Below are positions 1 to 9,887 of a stretch of DNA of 64,000 bases, in pieces. The notes beneath the pieces were generated by a model. That model was given only the letters and a program-made list of their open reading frames with translations. It was not told the DNA's origin and ran no database searches. Both the position numbers and the translations under genes were made by a program. Within the stretch, counting starts at the first letter, position 1; the number at the start of each line of letters is the position of its first letter. The stretch lies in the NCBI GenBank assembly GCA_003660235.1, contig QGON01000067.1, forward strand, positions 77,501 to 141,500. Direction: 5' to 3'. This DNA comes from a bacterium endosymbiont of Escarpia laminata (lineage in GTDB: Bacteria > Pseudomonadota > Gammaproteobacteria > Chromatiales > Chromatiaceae).

Positions 1-2228
<2,228 letters not shown>

Positions 2229-2331
2229 CATATAACACCCAAGTGTTTTGGGTGCTGGTTGAGTGCATACCCAACGCTACAAGCGATCTAACCAAATTTG
2301 AAGGGATGAGACTCATCCTTTCGAGCCAGTT

Positions 2332-2450
2332 TGCCTGGCGGCCATAGCGAGTTGGTACCACCCGATCCCATCCCGAACTCGGAAGTGAAACGATTTAGCG
2401 CCGATGATAGTGTGGGGTCTCCCCATGTGAAAGTAGGTCACTGCCAGGCT
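2332..2450 (+). rRNA. rrf: 5S ribosomal RNA
   Basis: About 119 nt that start with TGCCTGGCGGCCATAGCG and end with CACTGCCAGGCT, so the two ends pair as the 5S helix I. The internal blocks CCCGAACTCGGAAGTGAAAC and GTGTGGGGTCTCCCCATG match the gammaproteobacterial 5S consensus. It lies about 100 nt after 23S and is followed directly by a terminator. Confidence 0.97.
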
Positions 2451-2458
2451 TTTATTCA

Positions 2459-2493
2459 AAACCCCGAATCATTTATGGTTCGGGGTTTTTTTG
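2459..2493 (+). terminator. Rho-independent terminator of the rRNA operon
   Basis: Stem ACCCCGAA / TTCGGGGT with a 10-nt loop and a run of seven T, immediately after the 5S gene. Confidence 0.92.
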
Positions 2494-2549
2494 TTGTCTG
2501 AAACAAAATGTTTGAAATGGAATCAGACATATAATGTAAATATTGGATA

Positions 2550-3206
2550 TTGTTTACCAGATCTATTAGTTTGATGATCATTTCACTCATATTATTGACA
2601 GCGGGTCTAAGCGTGCTTTTGTTTGGGCTTCGAGCTCTTTTTAAAAGGAGACTATTGACCGGAGTAGTGACGGGTCTGTTTGGTTTGCCACTTGTGCTTT
2701 TTGGATTCTTACTGCTACTCCTTGCTACAAATCTCTATACCTATCAGAAACTCACACACGAGATGGTGGTTGCGAGGATTACCAGTCAGAAAACAGAAAC
2801 GGGTTTTCAGGTGGGGATAGAACATAGTCATGCGACCAATGAAAAATTGATCCTCTCTGCAGATCAATGGCAACTCGATGCACGGTTTGTGAAATTTAAG
2901 CCTTGGACGATCATGTTTGGCAACGAACCTTTGGTTCGTTTGGAAAGATTTTCTGGAAGACATAATGACACCAATAAAGCTGCCAAAAATATTTATGAGT
3001 TCACTGCCGGGGGCGGCCTGCTGCTGAATTTGTCCAATCAACTGGTTGATATGTCAGGTTTGATAGATACATATTTTGGTAGTTCGGTCTACATGCCGCT
3101 GGCAGATGGTGCTGAATATCTTGTCACTGCCTCTGTCTCTGGCCTGGTTGCCAGACCAATCAATGCTCAGGCTGAGAATGCGGTTTCAGCGTGGATGGCG
3201 CAATGA
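2550..3206 (+). CDS. Small membrane protein of unknown function
   Basis: I do not recognise a named family. The first ~65 residues form two hydrophobic segments (about 5-27 and 38-60) separated by a short basic loop (ALFKRR). The remaining ~150 residues look soluble and presumably lie outside the membrane. The longest reading starts at TTG 2550, but ATG 2574 (residue 9) is equally possible; no convincing ribosome-binding site precedes either. The stop codon overlaps the M61 peptidase start as ATGA, so the two genes are probably co-translated. Residues 85-130 contain an evenly mixed polar stretch ending in a VRLERFSGRH segment, consistent with a folded domain. Function unknown. Confidence 0.75.
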   Translation: MFTRSISLMIISLILLTAGLSVLLFGLRALFKRRLLTGVVTGLFGLPLVLFGFLLLLLATNLYTYQKLTHEMVVARITSQKTETGFQVGIEHSHATNEKLILSADQWQLDARFVKFKPWTIMFGNEPLVRLERFSGRHNDTNKAAKNIYEFTAGGGLLLNLSNQLVDMSGLIDTYFGSSVYMPLADGAEYLVTASVSGLVARPINAQAENAVSAWMAQ

Positions 3207-5020
3207 TCGAATATCAGGTAGCGATGAAGTCGCCCGAAGCCCATCTTTTTGAGGTGACTTTGAGCGTCCGGAAGCCTGACAAGCTCGGGCAGACGTTCTA
3301 TCTTCCGGCATGGATCCGTGGCAGTTACATGATCAGGGATTTTTCCCGCCATATCATCACGCTTGAAGCCTCAGACGAGACGGGACCTATTCAGGTTGAG
3401 AAACTGGATAAGCAGACTTGGCGCTGTGCACCTGCATCTGGCCCCATTACGCTAATCTACACAATTTATGCTTGGGACCTCTCCGTTAGAGCCGCCCACC
3501 TTGATACCACACATGCCTACTTCAACGGATCTAGCCTGCTGCTTGGAGTCAGTAATCAGGATGAGGTAACTTGCCTGTTGACGATTCTTAGCCCAGTAGG
3601 TCAGCAGTTCGATGGCTGGAAAGTGGTGACCTCAATGGAAAAGGATGTGGTCGATAAACGGGGATTCGGCCAATATCACTCTTTAAATTATGAAGAGTTG
3701 CTCGATCATCCTGTTGAAATTGGAGACGTCACAGAGGCGGGTTTTACAGTTTCAGATGTGCCCCACTGCATCGCGATCAGCGGTCGACAAAGATGCGATC
3801 TTAAGCGATTGTGTTCCGATCTTGAGAGAATATGTAGCCAACATGTTGATTTGTTCGGAGAGCTGCCAGTCCACGATTATCTGTTTCTTCTCACAGTTGT
3901 TGGTGATGGCTATGGCGGTCTTGAGCACCGAAATTCCACCAGTCTGCTAACAAGCAGGGGCGATCTTCCGCTGAAGGGTATGCAGGAGATGCCCAAAGGC
4001 TATCGACGTCTTCTCGCTCTCTGTAGCCATGAATATTTCCATCTGTGGCACATCAAAAGAATTATGCCTGCGGTGTTACAGGAGGAAGGAGCCACGCGGG
4101 AGGTTTACACTCGCCAATTGTGGGTATTTGAAGGTATCACCTCTTATTATGATGAACTGGCATTGGTTCGGAGTGGATGTATCGACAGGAAATCCTATTT
4201 TGAACTACTCGCAGAAACGGTTACCCGTGTCATGCGGACTAGTGGCCGGTTTAAACAAACGCTTGAGGAATCCAGTTTCGATGCCTGGACCAAATTCTAC
4301 AAGCAGGACGAAAACGCCCCTAATGCGATTGTCAGTTACTACACCAAAGGGGCGATCCTTGCGCTCGTGCTTGATCTGCACATCCGTTTGCAGACGGATG
4401 GAGAAAAATCATTGGATCATGTGATGCGTGAGATGTGGCGCAGGCATGGCGCAACAGGCCAAGGGGTGCCCGAGGGTGGTTTTGAAACGGTTGCAGCCGA
4501 AGTGTCTGGTCTCGATCTATCGGACTTATTTGATCAGGGTGCCCGTTCAACGGCAGATCTGCCGGTAGCTGATCTGCTGGAAAACTTTGGTGTGGAGATG
4601 CGTTTGCTGCCGGCTGAATCCTCTTCAGACAATGGGCGTGTCGTGGATGAAATGCCCGAAAGTGAGGCGGCCAAACTGGTAATCGGTGCGCGTCTTTCGA
4701 CTCAGGGTGTGGAGGCAAAGTTGGTCCAGGTTTTTGATGGCAGCGCAGCGCAGGCTGCGGGTCTGTCCGCAGGTGATATTATCATCGCGGTTGATTATTT
4801 AAAGGTTGATGGCCAAAAACTCGAAAAAGCAATCGCAGATTGCACGCTTGGAAAATCCGTAACCGTACATGCTTTTCGACGCGATGAAATGATGGAGTTT
4901 GAACTCCAACCAATGCCTGCCCCAGCCGATACCTGTGTCTTTTGTCTTCCTGTTGACCTGCCGAAAGAGCATCAGCTGCGCCAGTCCGACTGGCTGATAT
5001 CGAATGGATACGAAAACTAG
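3203..5020 (+). CDS. M61 family peptidase with C-terminal PDZ domain
   Basis: A 605-residue protein with the zinc-metallopeptidase signature HEYFH at residues 276-280, inside LCSHEYFHLWHIKRI as in glycyl-aminopeptidase-type M61 enzymes. The N-terminal ~160 residues match the beta-rich M61 N domain (FYLPAWIRGSYMIRDFSRH is very typical). The C-terminal ~90 residues read as a PDZ domain (AAQAAGLSAGDIIIAVD). No signal peptide is visible, so it is probably cytoplasmic. A longer GTG start at 3191 exists; I chose ATG 3203 because it overlaps the upstream stop as ATGA and aligns with the start of the conserved domain. The 3' end overlaps birA by 17 nt. M61 enzymes cleave N-terminal Gly/Ala from peptides; the substrate here is unknown. 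Confidence 0.93.
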   Translation: MIEYQVAMKSPEAHLFEVTLSVRKPDKLGQTFYLPAWIRGSYMIRDFSRHIITLEASDETGPIQVEKLDKQTWRCAPASGPITLIYTIYAWDLSVRAAHLDTTHAYFNGSSLLLGVSNQDEVTCLLTILSPVGQQFDGWKVVTSMEKDVVDKRGFGQYHSLNYEELLDHPVEIGDVTEAGFTVSDVPHCIAISGRQRCDLKRLCSDLERICSQHVDLFGELPVHDYLFLLTVVGDGYGGLEHRNSTSLLTSRGDLPLKGMQEMPKGYRRLLALCSHEYFHLWHIKRIMPAVLQEEGATREVYTRQLWVFEGITSYYDELALVRSGCIDRKSYFELLAETVTRVMRTSGRFKQTLEESSFDAWTKFYKQDENAPNAIVSYYTKGAILALVLDLHIRLQTDGEKSLDHVMREMWRRHGATGQGVPEGGFETVAAEVSGLDLSDLFDQGARSTADLPVADLLENFGVEMRLLPAESSSDNGRVVDEMPESEAAKLVIGARLSTQGVEAKLVQVFDGSAAQAAGLSAGDIIIAVDYLKVDGQKLEKAIADCTLGKSVTVHAFRRDEMMEFELQPMPAPADTCVFCLPVDLPKEHQLRQSDWLISNGYEN

Positions 5021-5996
5021 ATTGATACGTGCCATGTCCGATGGACGGTTTCACTCCGGTGAAACCCTGGCGGGCGCATTGGGTATCACTCGTGCGGCAG
5101 TTTGGAAACATCTCCACTCTCTAGGGGATCTGCTGGGGCAGAATGTACATTCAGTGCGAGGGAAAGGTTACCGCCTCTCCCATCCTATTGAACTTCTTGA
5201 TGCGAGGCAAATTACCCAGTCAATGGCAGAGCTTTCATCTCGCCATATCAATACGATTCATATACACAATGAAATAGATTCAACCAACACATGGCTCATG
5301 CAGAAAGGTGCCGATGGTGCGGCTTCCGGCACTGTCTGTCTCTCTGAACAGCAGTCGGCTGGCAGGGGGCGCCATGGCAGGCAGTGGATCTCCCCATTTG
5401 GCAGCAACATCTACCTTTCATTACTCTGGCGTTTTGAGACGGGACCCATGGGGCTCGGCGGGCTCAGCCTGGCTGCGGGCATTGCAATCATTCGCACCTT
5501 ACGAGGACTGGGGTATCGGGGCGTTGGTTTAAAATGGCCCAATGATGTTTTGTGGGAGGGGCGTAAACTGGCTGGACTGTTGCTCGAAGTGGTTGGTGAA
5601 GCTGAAGGCCCCTCTCAGGTGGTCATAGGGATAGGGCTGAACACACGCATTGGCGAACACGGCGACGCTATCGATCAGCCGTGGGTGGACCTTGTTTCCA
5701 TTGCGGATGAAAAGGAAATTCCCCGTAACCGGATTGTTGCCAAGCTGATCGACAATCTTGTTGATGTGATACTGACCTACCGGCGCTCAGGACTTGCTGC
5801 CTTTACCGATGAATGGCAACGTCATGATCTGCTGACAGGAGAAGCTATCCGATTGAGCAGTGCCTCCCAGGTGTATGAAGGCCGACATCGAGGCATTGAT
5901 GAAACAGGTGCATTGCTGCTCGAAATTGACGGAAAGTTGCGTCGTTTTTACGCTGGAGAGGTTTCCCTCAGACGCGGGAGGATGGCAGAGCAGTGA
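5004..5996 (+). CDS. birA: Bifunctional biotin-[acetyl-CoA-carboxylase] ligase / biotin operon repressor
   Basis: BirA forms biotinyl-5'-AMP and transfers biotin to the carboxyl-carrier protein AccB. The 330-aa protein has an N-terminal winged-helix domain (~1-60; SGETLAGALGITRAAVWKHL), so it can also act as a DNA-binding repressor. The catalytic domain follows, with the nucleotide-binding motif GRGRHGRQW at 120-128 and KWPNDVLWEGRKLAGLLLE around residue 180. The C-terminal SH3-like domain is present (GRHRGIDETGALLLE). The start overlaps the peptidase gene by 17 nt and the stop overlaps coaX as GTGA. birA beside coaX and upstream of tRNA-Thr is a common gammaproteobacterial order. Confidence 0.97.
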   Translation: MDTKTRLIRAMSDGRFHSGETLAGALGITRAAVWKHLHSLGDLLGQNVHSVRGKGYRLSHPIELLDARQITQSMAELSSRHINTIHIHNEIDSTNTWLMQKGADGAASGTVCLSEQQSAGRGRHGRQWISPFGSNIYLSLLWRFETGPMGLGGLSLAAGIAIIRTLRGLGYRGVGLKWPNDVLWEGRKLAGLLLEVVGEAEGPSQVVIGIGLNTRIGEHGDAIDQPWVDLVSIADEKEIPRNRIVAKLIDNLVDVILTYRRSGLAAFTDEWQRHDLLTGEAIRLSSASQVYEGRHRGIDETGALLLEIDGKLRRFYAGEVSLRRGRMAEQ

Positions 5997-6739
5997 TTCT
6001 TCTTCTGGATGTTGGAAACAGCTACCTTAAATGGTGTAGTTATGAAGGGCTGCTCAGAGGTGAAATTTTTCGGGAAGCTTATGGCGCTGATATAGTTGGC
6101 CGGTTGAATCGATGCTGGCAAAATTTAGAGCAGCCTGCAGCAGTATGGATTTCGAGCGTTGCAGGTGAGAAGGTTGATGCGGAGGTATCCCGCTGGATAC
6201 ACCGCAATTGGCTGATCGAATCGGAATTTGTTGTTTCAAGACGCGCTCAGGCAGGTGTGGTGAATGGGTATCGTCAGCCGGAACAACTCGGGGTGGATCG
6301 CTGGATGGCGCTATTGGCTGGCAGAGCGATTTCTCATCAGCCCTGCCTTATCGTAGACTGTGGAACAGCAACCACAATCGATGCAATGGACGCTGAGGGC
6401 AGGCATCTTGGTGGCCTGATCATTCCTGGTCTCGAGATGATGAAAGAAAGCCTTCTGGGCAGTACGGCGATTTCCAAATTTGAAGAAGCTGAATCGATAG
6501 ACTTTGTTGCGACCGATACCGCATCGGCTATTCTTTCCGGTGGGATCAATGCAACAAAGTCACTGATAAATGAAATGAGAGACAGATTGAGTAAAAAGCT
6601 GGACCAGCCGGTTCTCGCTCTTTTGACCGGAGGAGCAGCAGGCCAACTGCTGGATGGGGTGTTGATGCCAAAACGGCATGAACCAAATATTGTCCTCAAT
6701 GGCGTAGCGATAGTTGCCGGGCTGAGGGACAACGCATGA
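5993..6739 (+). CDS. coaX: Type III pantothenate kinase
   Basis: CoaX catalyses the first step of coenzyme A synthesis, phosphorylating pantothenate; the type III enzyme is not feedback-inhibited by CoA and needs a monovalent cation. The 248-aa protein shows the ASKHA-fold motifs: phosphate 1 motif DVGNSYLKW at residues 5-13, GVDRWMALLAGR, and DCGTATTIDAMD. It starts at GTG 5993, overlapping the birA stop by 4 nt, and its own stop overlaps the next ATG as ATGA. The final CoA step, coaE, is also in this window at 55405-56028. Confidence 0.95.
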   Translation: MILLLDVGNSYLKWCSYEGLLRGEIFREAYGADIVGRLNRCWQNLEQPAAVWISSVAGEKVDAEVSRWIHRNWLIESEFVVSRRAQAGVVNGYRQPEQLGVDRWMALLAGRAISHQPCLIVDCGTATTIDAMDAEGRHLGGLIIPGLEMMKESLLGSTAISKFEEAESIDFVATDTASAILSGGINATKSLINEMRDRLSKKLDQPVLALLTGGAAGQLLDGVLMPKRHEPNIVLNGVAIVAGLRDNA

Positions 6740-7692
6740 AATGGCTGTTTTTCCTGCTTCTACTTGCCAATATCGGTGTCTTCATCTGGGCCTATCCACA
6801 GCAGCAGGTTTCCCGGAGCGGCCACCTGAACGCTGATGGGGTTGCATCCTTGATCCTGCTGAGTGAGGTGCCGGAAGAGGCTGAACGTCAATCTGGGCAG
6901 AAGTCCGACATCCTGAACGATCTGCCGGTTGAGGTTACAGAAGAACCTGCAACGCCCCCCACTTCTGAGGAGAGTTTAACCCCAAGGCCTGAACCTGCTC
7001 AGACATTAGTGGTTGATAGTGGGGAGATATCAGGGGAAGTGACGTCTGAACCTGTCTTGATGAAAGGTTTGGAAGAGGAGAAAATGGAGGCTGAGCCTCC
7101 CGCCGTTGCGGTTTTAGAACCCCAGATTTCGAAGCCAATTACTCCTCCAGAAGAGGAAATAGCCACTACGAAAGAGCCTGAGAAAGTACTCGCCGATACC
7201 ACTACCTGTGTAAGCATTGGCCCACTACCCAAGCGTGCCATGGTGGATACACTGTCCATCAGGCTATTGGCTATGGACGTAAAAACACGGTTGAAGACTG
7301 AGTCTGTGAAAGAGCAGGCCGGCTATTGGGTGGTGGTTCCCCCTCAGAAAGATCGTGCTGCCGCTGTAGCCACAGTTACAAGATTGAAAGGGGCCGGTGT
7401 TACGGATCTCTGGCGATTTACCAGCGGTGAACTTGCCCATGCCATCTCTCTGGGGCTCTTTCGAAATGAAGACCGGGCAGAGGCCAGGAAAAAGCTGATT
7501 GCAGATAAGGGTTTTGATGTCGAGGTTCGTCCAAGAGTGAGAAAACAATCCTCTTATAGACTTGAATATAGCTACAAGAATACTCCCCCTATTTCGGACG
7601 ATAAGTGGGGGAGCCTCACACAAGCTTTTCCTGGAATCGAGCGCAACGTGATTGATTGTGGAAACGTTGCCACATCCGGCATAAAAGAATAG
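6736..7692 (+). CDS. SPOR-domain-like membrane-anchored protein
   Basis: A 318-aa protein with one N-terminal membrane segment (residues 1-19, KWLFFLLLLANIGVFIWAY). A long low-complexity linker rich in Pro, Glu, Thr and Ser follows (~25-155). The C-terminal domain contains a SPOR-like core (WRFTSGELAHAISLGLFRNEDRAEARK). SPOR domains bind denuded peptidoglycan glycan strands, often at the division site; that role is inferred here. A protein of this layout commonly follows coaX in Chromatiales and related groups. The start overlaps coaX as ATGA, and tRNA-Thr follows after 15 nt. Confidence 0.8.
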   Translation: MKWLFFLLLLANIGVFIWAYPQQQVSRSGHLNADGVASLILLSEVPEEAERQSGQKSDILNDLPVEVTEEPATPPTSEESLTPRPEPAQTLVVDSGEISGEVTSEPVLMKGLEEEKMEAEPPAVAVLEPQISKPITPPEEEIATTKEPEKVLADTTTCVSIGPLPKRAMVDTLSIRLLAMDVKTRLKTESVKEQAGYWVVVPPQKDRAAAVATVTRLKGAGVTDLWRFTSGELAHAISLGLFRNEDRAEARKKLIADKGFDVEVRPRVRKQSSYRLEYSYKNTPPISDDKWGSLTQAFPGIERNVIDCGNVATSGIKE

Positions 7693-7707
7693 AATCCCCG
7701 ATCCAAC

Positions 7708-7783
7708 GCCGGCGTAGCTCAGTTGGTAGAGCAGCTGACTTGTAATCAGCTTGTCGGGGGTTCGACTCCTCTCGCCGGCTCCA
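7708..7783 (+). tRNA. tRNA-Thr (anticodon TGT)
   Basis: 76 nt including an encoded CCA. The acceptor stem GCCGGCG pairs with CGCCGGC; the D-arm reads GCTCAGTTGGTAGAGC; the anticodon arm GCTGACTTGTAATCAGC places TGT in the loop; the T-arm contains GGTTCGACTCC. The 3' 47 nt from 7738 are the left attachment repeat of the integrated island, and the gene stays intact after insertion. In E. coli the equivalent thrU also lies just after birA-coaA, but the tyrU-glyT-thrT-tufB genes that follow there are not found next to this copy. Confidence 0.98.
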
Positions 7784-7784
7784 A
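7738..7784 (+). repeat. Left attachment repeat (attL) within tRNA-Thr
   Basis: 47-nt perfect direct repeat of 15500-15546. It spans the anticodon loop, variable loop and T-arm through CCA plus one A. Sequence identity stops on both sides (G versus A upstream, G versus A downstream), which defines the recombination core. Confidence 0.95.
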
Positions 7785-7911
7785 GTTAATCCATATAATT
7801 CAGTATCTTACATTAATGCGCACTCCCATCGGGACTTGTGGGTTTCATCGGTGCTACCGAGGTGCTACTTTTTTATCCCGACGTAGAAGCTGCCATGTCT
7901 TCTCTTTCTAG

Positions 7912-7939
7912 TTGAAATAGGTTTTTTGGGGCATACTAT
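7912..7939 (+). promoter_or_regulatory. Putative sigma70 promoter of the Panacea operon
   Basis: TTGAAA, 16 nt, TACTAT. It is the best -35/-10 pair in the 220 nt before the first island gene and points towards it. Confidence 0.5.
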
Positions 7940-7964
7940 GTTTAAAGAGGTGTGTTTCTGGCCG

Positions 7965-7983
7965 CTATTACTTGAAGTAATAG
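7965..7983. promoter_or_regulatory. 19-nt perfect palindrome, candidate operator
   Basis: CTATTACTT-G-AAGTAATAG, with 9-bp perfect arms around one central base. It lies between the predicted promoter and the start codon at 8008. This position suits autoregulation by the TA-like operon that follows. Confidence 0.6.
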
Positions 7984-8007
7984 TTTTCCAGCCCAAGGTA
8001 TAAAACC

Positions 8008-8565
8008 ATGGCGTTTGTGTTCAACGAGTCTAAAACAACCCAGCTCGCAGCATATTTTCTTCAGAAAAGTAAGGGAGAAATGTTTCTGCTGAAGCTTATG
8101 AAGCTCCTGTATATTGCTGATCGTGAGTCTTTTCGGCGATATGGGCATCCCATTTCTTACGATAATTTCGTTTCCATGGACCATGGGCCTGTATTAAGCC
8201 GAACTTACAGCCTGATGAACGGAATGGTGCTGGATACCTCCGGTGAGTGGAATTCGATGATTAGCCCCCGTAATGGGCATAAGATTTCCATTGTTGATGA
8301 ATCTGAAGTCTCATTTGATGAGCTGTCGGATGCTGAAATGGAAATTGCTGATGCAGTCTTCGTCGAATATGGTCATATTCCACGCTTTAGGCTTGCTGAA
8401 ATAACCCATTCGTTTTCTGAATGGAAGAACCCAGACAGCTCAAGTCTTCGCATTTCATATATGGATATACTGAAAGCCTTGGGGTACAAGGATGGTGAGA
8501 TTCAGCAAAGCATCCAGCATATGCAGCATCAACAGGCTGTTGATGACTTTTTTGAAGTTGCATGA
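8008..8565 (+). CDS. Panacea-domain (DUF4065/SocA-type) protein, probable antitoxin
   Basis: A 185-aa protein whose first ~130 residues fit the Panacea/DUF4065 family: LLKLMKLLYIADRESFRRYGHPISYDNFVSMDHGPVLSRTYSLM. The pattern of leucine-rich helix, ADRE, then the MDHGPV motif is diagnostic. Panacea proteins are known as antitoxin components able to pair with many unrelated toxin folds, and as SocA-like proteolytic adaptors. The partner gene starts at 8562 with an ATGA overlap, supporting a bicistronic TA-like operon. ATG 8008 has AAGG 9 nt upstream. The toxin partner identity is inferred. Confidence 0.85.
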   Translation: MAFVFNESKTTQLAAYFLQKSKGEMFLLKLMKLLYIADRESFRRYGHPISYDNFVSMDHGPVLSRTYSLMNGMVLDTSGEWNSMISPRNGHKISIVDESEVSFDELSDAEMEIADAVFVEYGHIPRFRLAEITHSFSEWKNPDSSSLRISYMDILKALGYKDGEIQQSIQHMQHQQAVDDFFEVA

Positions 8566-8960
8566 GTGATATCCAGAAAGGGATAGCGATACACGCTGAT
8601 ATCCCATCTCCAGAAGACGCGCATCTATTCTTTGTTCTCTCTGATCCGGTTGGGAATCCTCCAAAGGTTGCCATGGTGAATATCAGCACCAAGCGGAATT
8701 TGCCTTTTGAAGACCATACGGTAGTTCTTCAACCTGGGGATCACTCATTTATCAGACACGATTCATTTGTGTACTATGAATATGCTCGCCTCATCAATGT
8801 GGAAGTTGTTGAAAGAAAAGTAGCTGAGGGAAAGATACGAATCTTGGAAGCTCCTAGTCCAGAGGTGTTTGATCGTGTTCTTGCTGGTGTGATGAACTCA
8901 CCCAGGTCGACCGGGAAAATAAAAAACTTTTGCCGAAAAAACGGCGGTGTATCACACTAA
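8562..8960 (+). CDS. Putative toxin partner of the Panacea protein, SH3-like
   Basis: A 132-aa protein overlapping the Panacea gene by 4 nt. The central part (residues ~20-75; HLFFVLSDP, VAMVNIST, VVLQPGDHSFIRHDSFVYYEYAR) has the strand pattern of a small beta-barrel resembling the MazF/PemK-type SH3 fold, with a conserved-looking GDH and a Ser-Tyr pair. The similarity is in the pattern only; it is not a clear MazF, and enzymatic residues cannot be assigned. The C-terminal ~45 residues look helical and basic (STGKIKNFCRKNGG). Toxicity is inferred from gene order. Confidence 0.7.
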   Translation: MSDIQKGIAIHADIPSPEDAHLFFVLSDPVGNPPKVAMVNISTKRNLPFEDHTVVLQPGDHSFIRHDSFVYYEYARLINVEVVERKVAEGKIRILEAPSPEVFDRVLAGVMNSPRSTGKIKNFCRKNGGVSH

Positions 8961-8974
8961 GAAATATTTTTTAC

Positions 8975-8990
8975 TCATGTAATTACATGA
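8975..8990. promoter_or_regulatory. 16-nt palindrome upstream of the XRE regulator
   Basis: TCATGTAATTACATGA is a perfect palindrome 65 nt before the regulator start. It is a candidate operator for the HTH protein encoded just downstream. Confidence 0.55.
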
Positions 8991-9018
8991 ATTGATTAAT
9001 TTTATTTGTTGTTCTACG

Positions 9019-9038
9019 TTGTTAAATGTGTTTAACAA
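9019..9038. promoter_or_regulatory. Inverted repeat TTGTTAAA-N4-TTTAACAA, candidate operator
   Basis: Perfect 8-bp arms with a 4-nt spacer, ending 16 nt before the start codon at 9055 and just before the ribosome-binding site (AGGAG). With the palindrome at 8975 it forms a two-site control region. Confidence 0.6.
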
Positions 9039-9054
9039 TCATAGGAGCAACACA

Positions 9055-9666
9055 ATGAAAAACGTAATTTTAACCGCCAACCTGGCGAAATCTGCTCGCA
9101 TCGAGCTTCATCTTTCACAAGGCAAGGTCGCTGGTGATCTTGATATCAGCCGCACCTATCTCTCACAGTTCGAGAATGGTCGTTATTTGTTCGATGATGG
9201 CGGCCTGACAAGACTCCGGGAATATTATGAAGAAGCGGGGTATGAGTTCCCTGATCAGACCTTCCAGGAAGCTCTTGAGCCAATTGGTTTGACGGAATCA
9301 AATGAAATTCCCCGTTCCCCCCAGGTTACAAACATCCAGGTGATCGATGGCTTTGTTATCCCTGGAGAGATGGACAGGGAAGAGGCAGAGGCTTTGTTGG
9401 CTGAATATGCGGAGAACACCCGCCGGATTCAAAGAGCTTGTTCATGCTCGGTCAAGCCTGGCGTGTTGTTCGGCATTGATGAAGGTGACCAAGAGAGGAA
9501 AGAGAAAGCAGTTCTTCTTTTGATGTCACGAAACTACACGCTGATTGAAAGGCTGCATGGCCATGACACTATCGCTGCATGCTGCAAGTCCGAAAAGGCT
9601 ACTCATGGCGATTATTTGTCAGATCTCTTTGCTAAGGCATTGGAGATTGATGACGAAGCTGCATAA
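9055..9666 (+). CDS. XRE/Cro-type HTH regulator of the island
   Basis: 203 residues from ATG 9055, which follows AGGAGCAACACA; a longer upstream reading (from 8992) crosses the operator palindrome and lacks a ribosome-binding site. Residues 10-45 read as a helix-turn-helix (ARIELHLSQGKVAGDLDISR, then TYLSQFENGR). The C-terminal ~130 residues are acidic and include CSCS and AACC cysteine pairs of unknown purpose. It follows the TA-like pair and precedes the leftward replication block, a suitable place for a lysogeny-type switch. What it represses is not known; the two palindromes just upstream suggest autoregulation. Confidence 0.78.
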   Translation: MKNVILTANLAKSARIELHLSQGKVAGDLDISRTYLSQFENGRYLFDDGGLTRLREYYEEAGYEFPDQTFQEALEPIGLTESNEIPRSPQVTNIQVIDGFVIPGEMDREEAEALLAEYAENTRRIQRACSCSVKPGVLFGIDEGDQERKEKAVLLLMSRNYTLIERLHGHDTIAACCKSEKATHGDYLSDLFAKALEIDDEAA

Positions 9667-9675
9667 AATATGGTT

Positions 9676-9694
9676 GCCCCGGTGCTTCCGGGGC
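9676..9694. terminator. GC-rich hairpin between convergent genes
   Basis: GCCCCGG / CCGGGGC with a 5-nt loop, directly after the XRE gene. The T-tract is weak on both strands, so termination is uncertain. Confidence 0.45.
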
Positions 9695-9706
9695 GATTTG
9701 TGGTTG

Positions 9707-9796
9707 TTATTTCTTCATGTTAAATCCAACAAGCATCAATAGCCCAAGTGCAGCGACCATGAATACCAGTCCCCAGTCGTATCCACTTAATTCCAT
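9707..9796 (-). CDS. Possible 29-aa single-pass membrane peptide
   Basis: Reading MELSGYDWGLVFMVAALGLLMLVGFNMKK: residues 8-25 form one membrane segment, followed by a Lys-Lys end. The upstream sequence AGAGGGAACGCGAG gives a plausible ribosome-binding site. The ORF could be extended to 9895 but the extra part has no hydrophobic or conserved character. Small hydrophobic peptides in islands can be toxins, holin-like proteins or superinfection-exclusion proteins; nothing in the sequence decides between these. Confidence 0.45.
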   Translation of the reverse strand: MELSGYDWGLVFMVAALGLLMLVGFNMKK

Positions 9797-9887
9797 CTCG
9801 CGTTCCCTCTCTTTTTGTTGTGCCGTTACGTGAAATTGGTGGGTGTTACTATTGGTTAACATGCCAGATTTCACGTAGGAGCGCATG

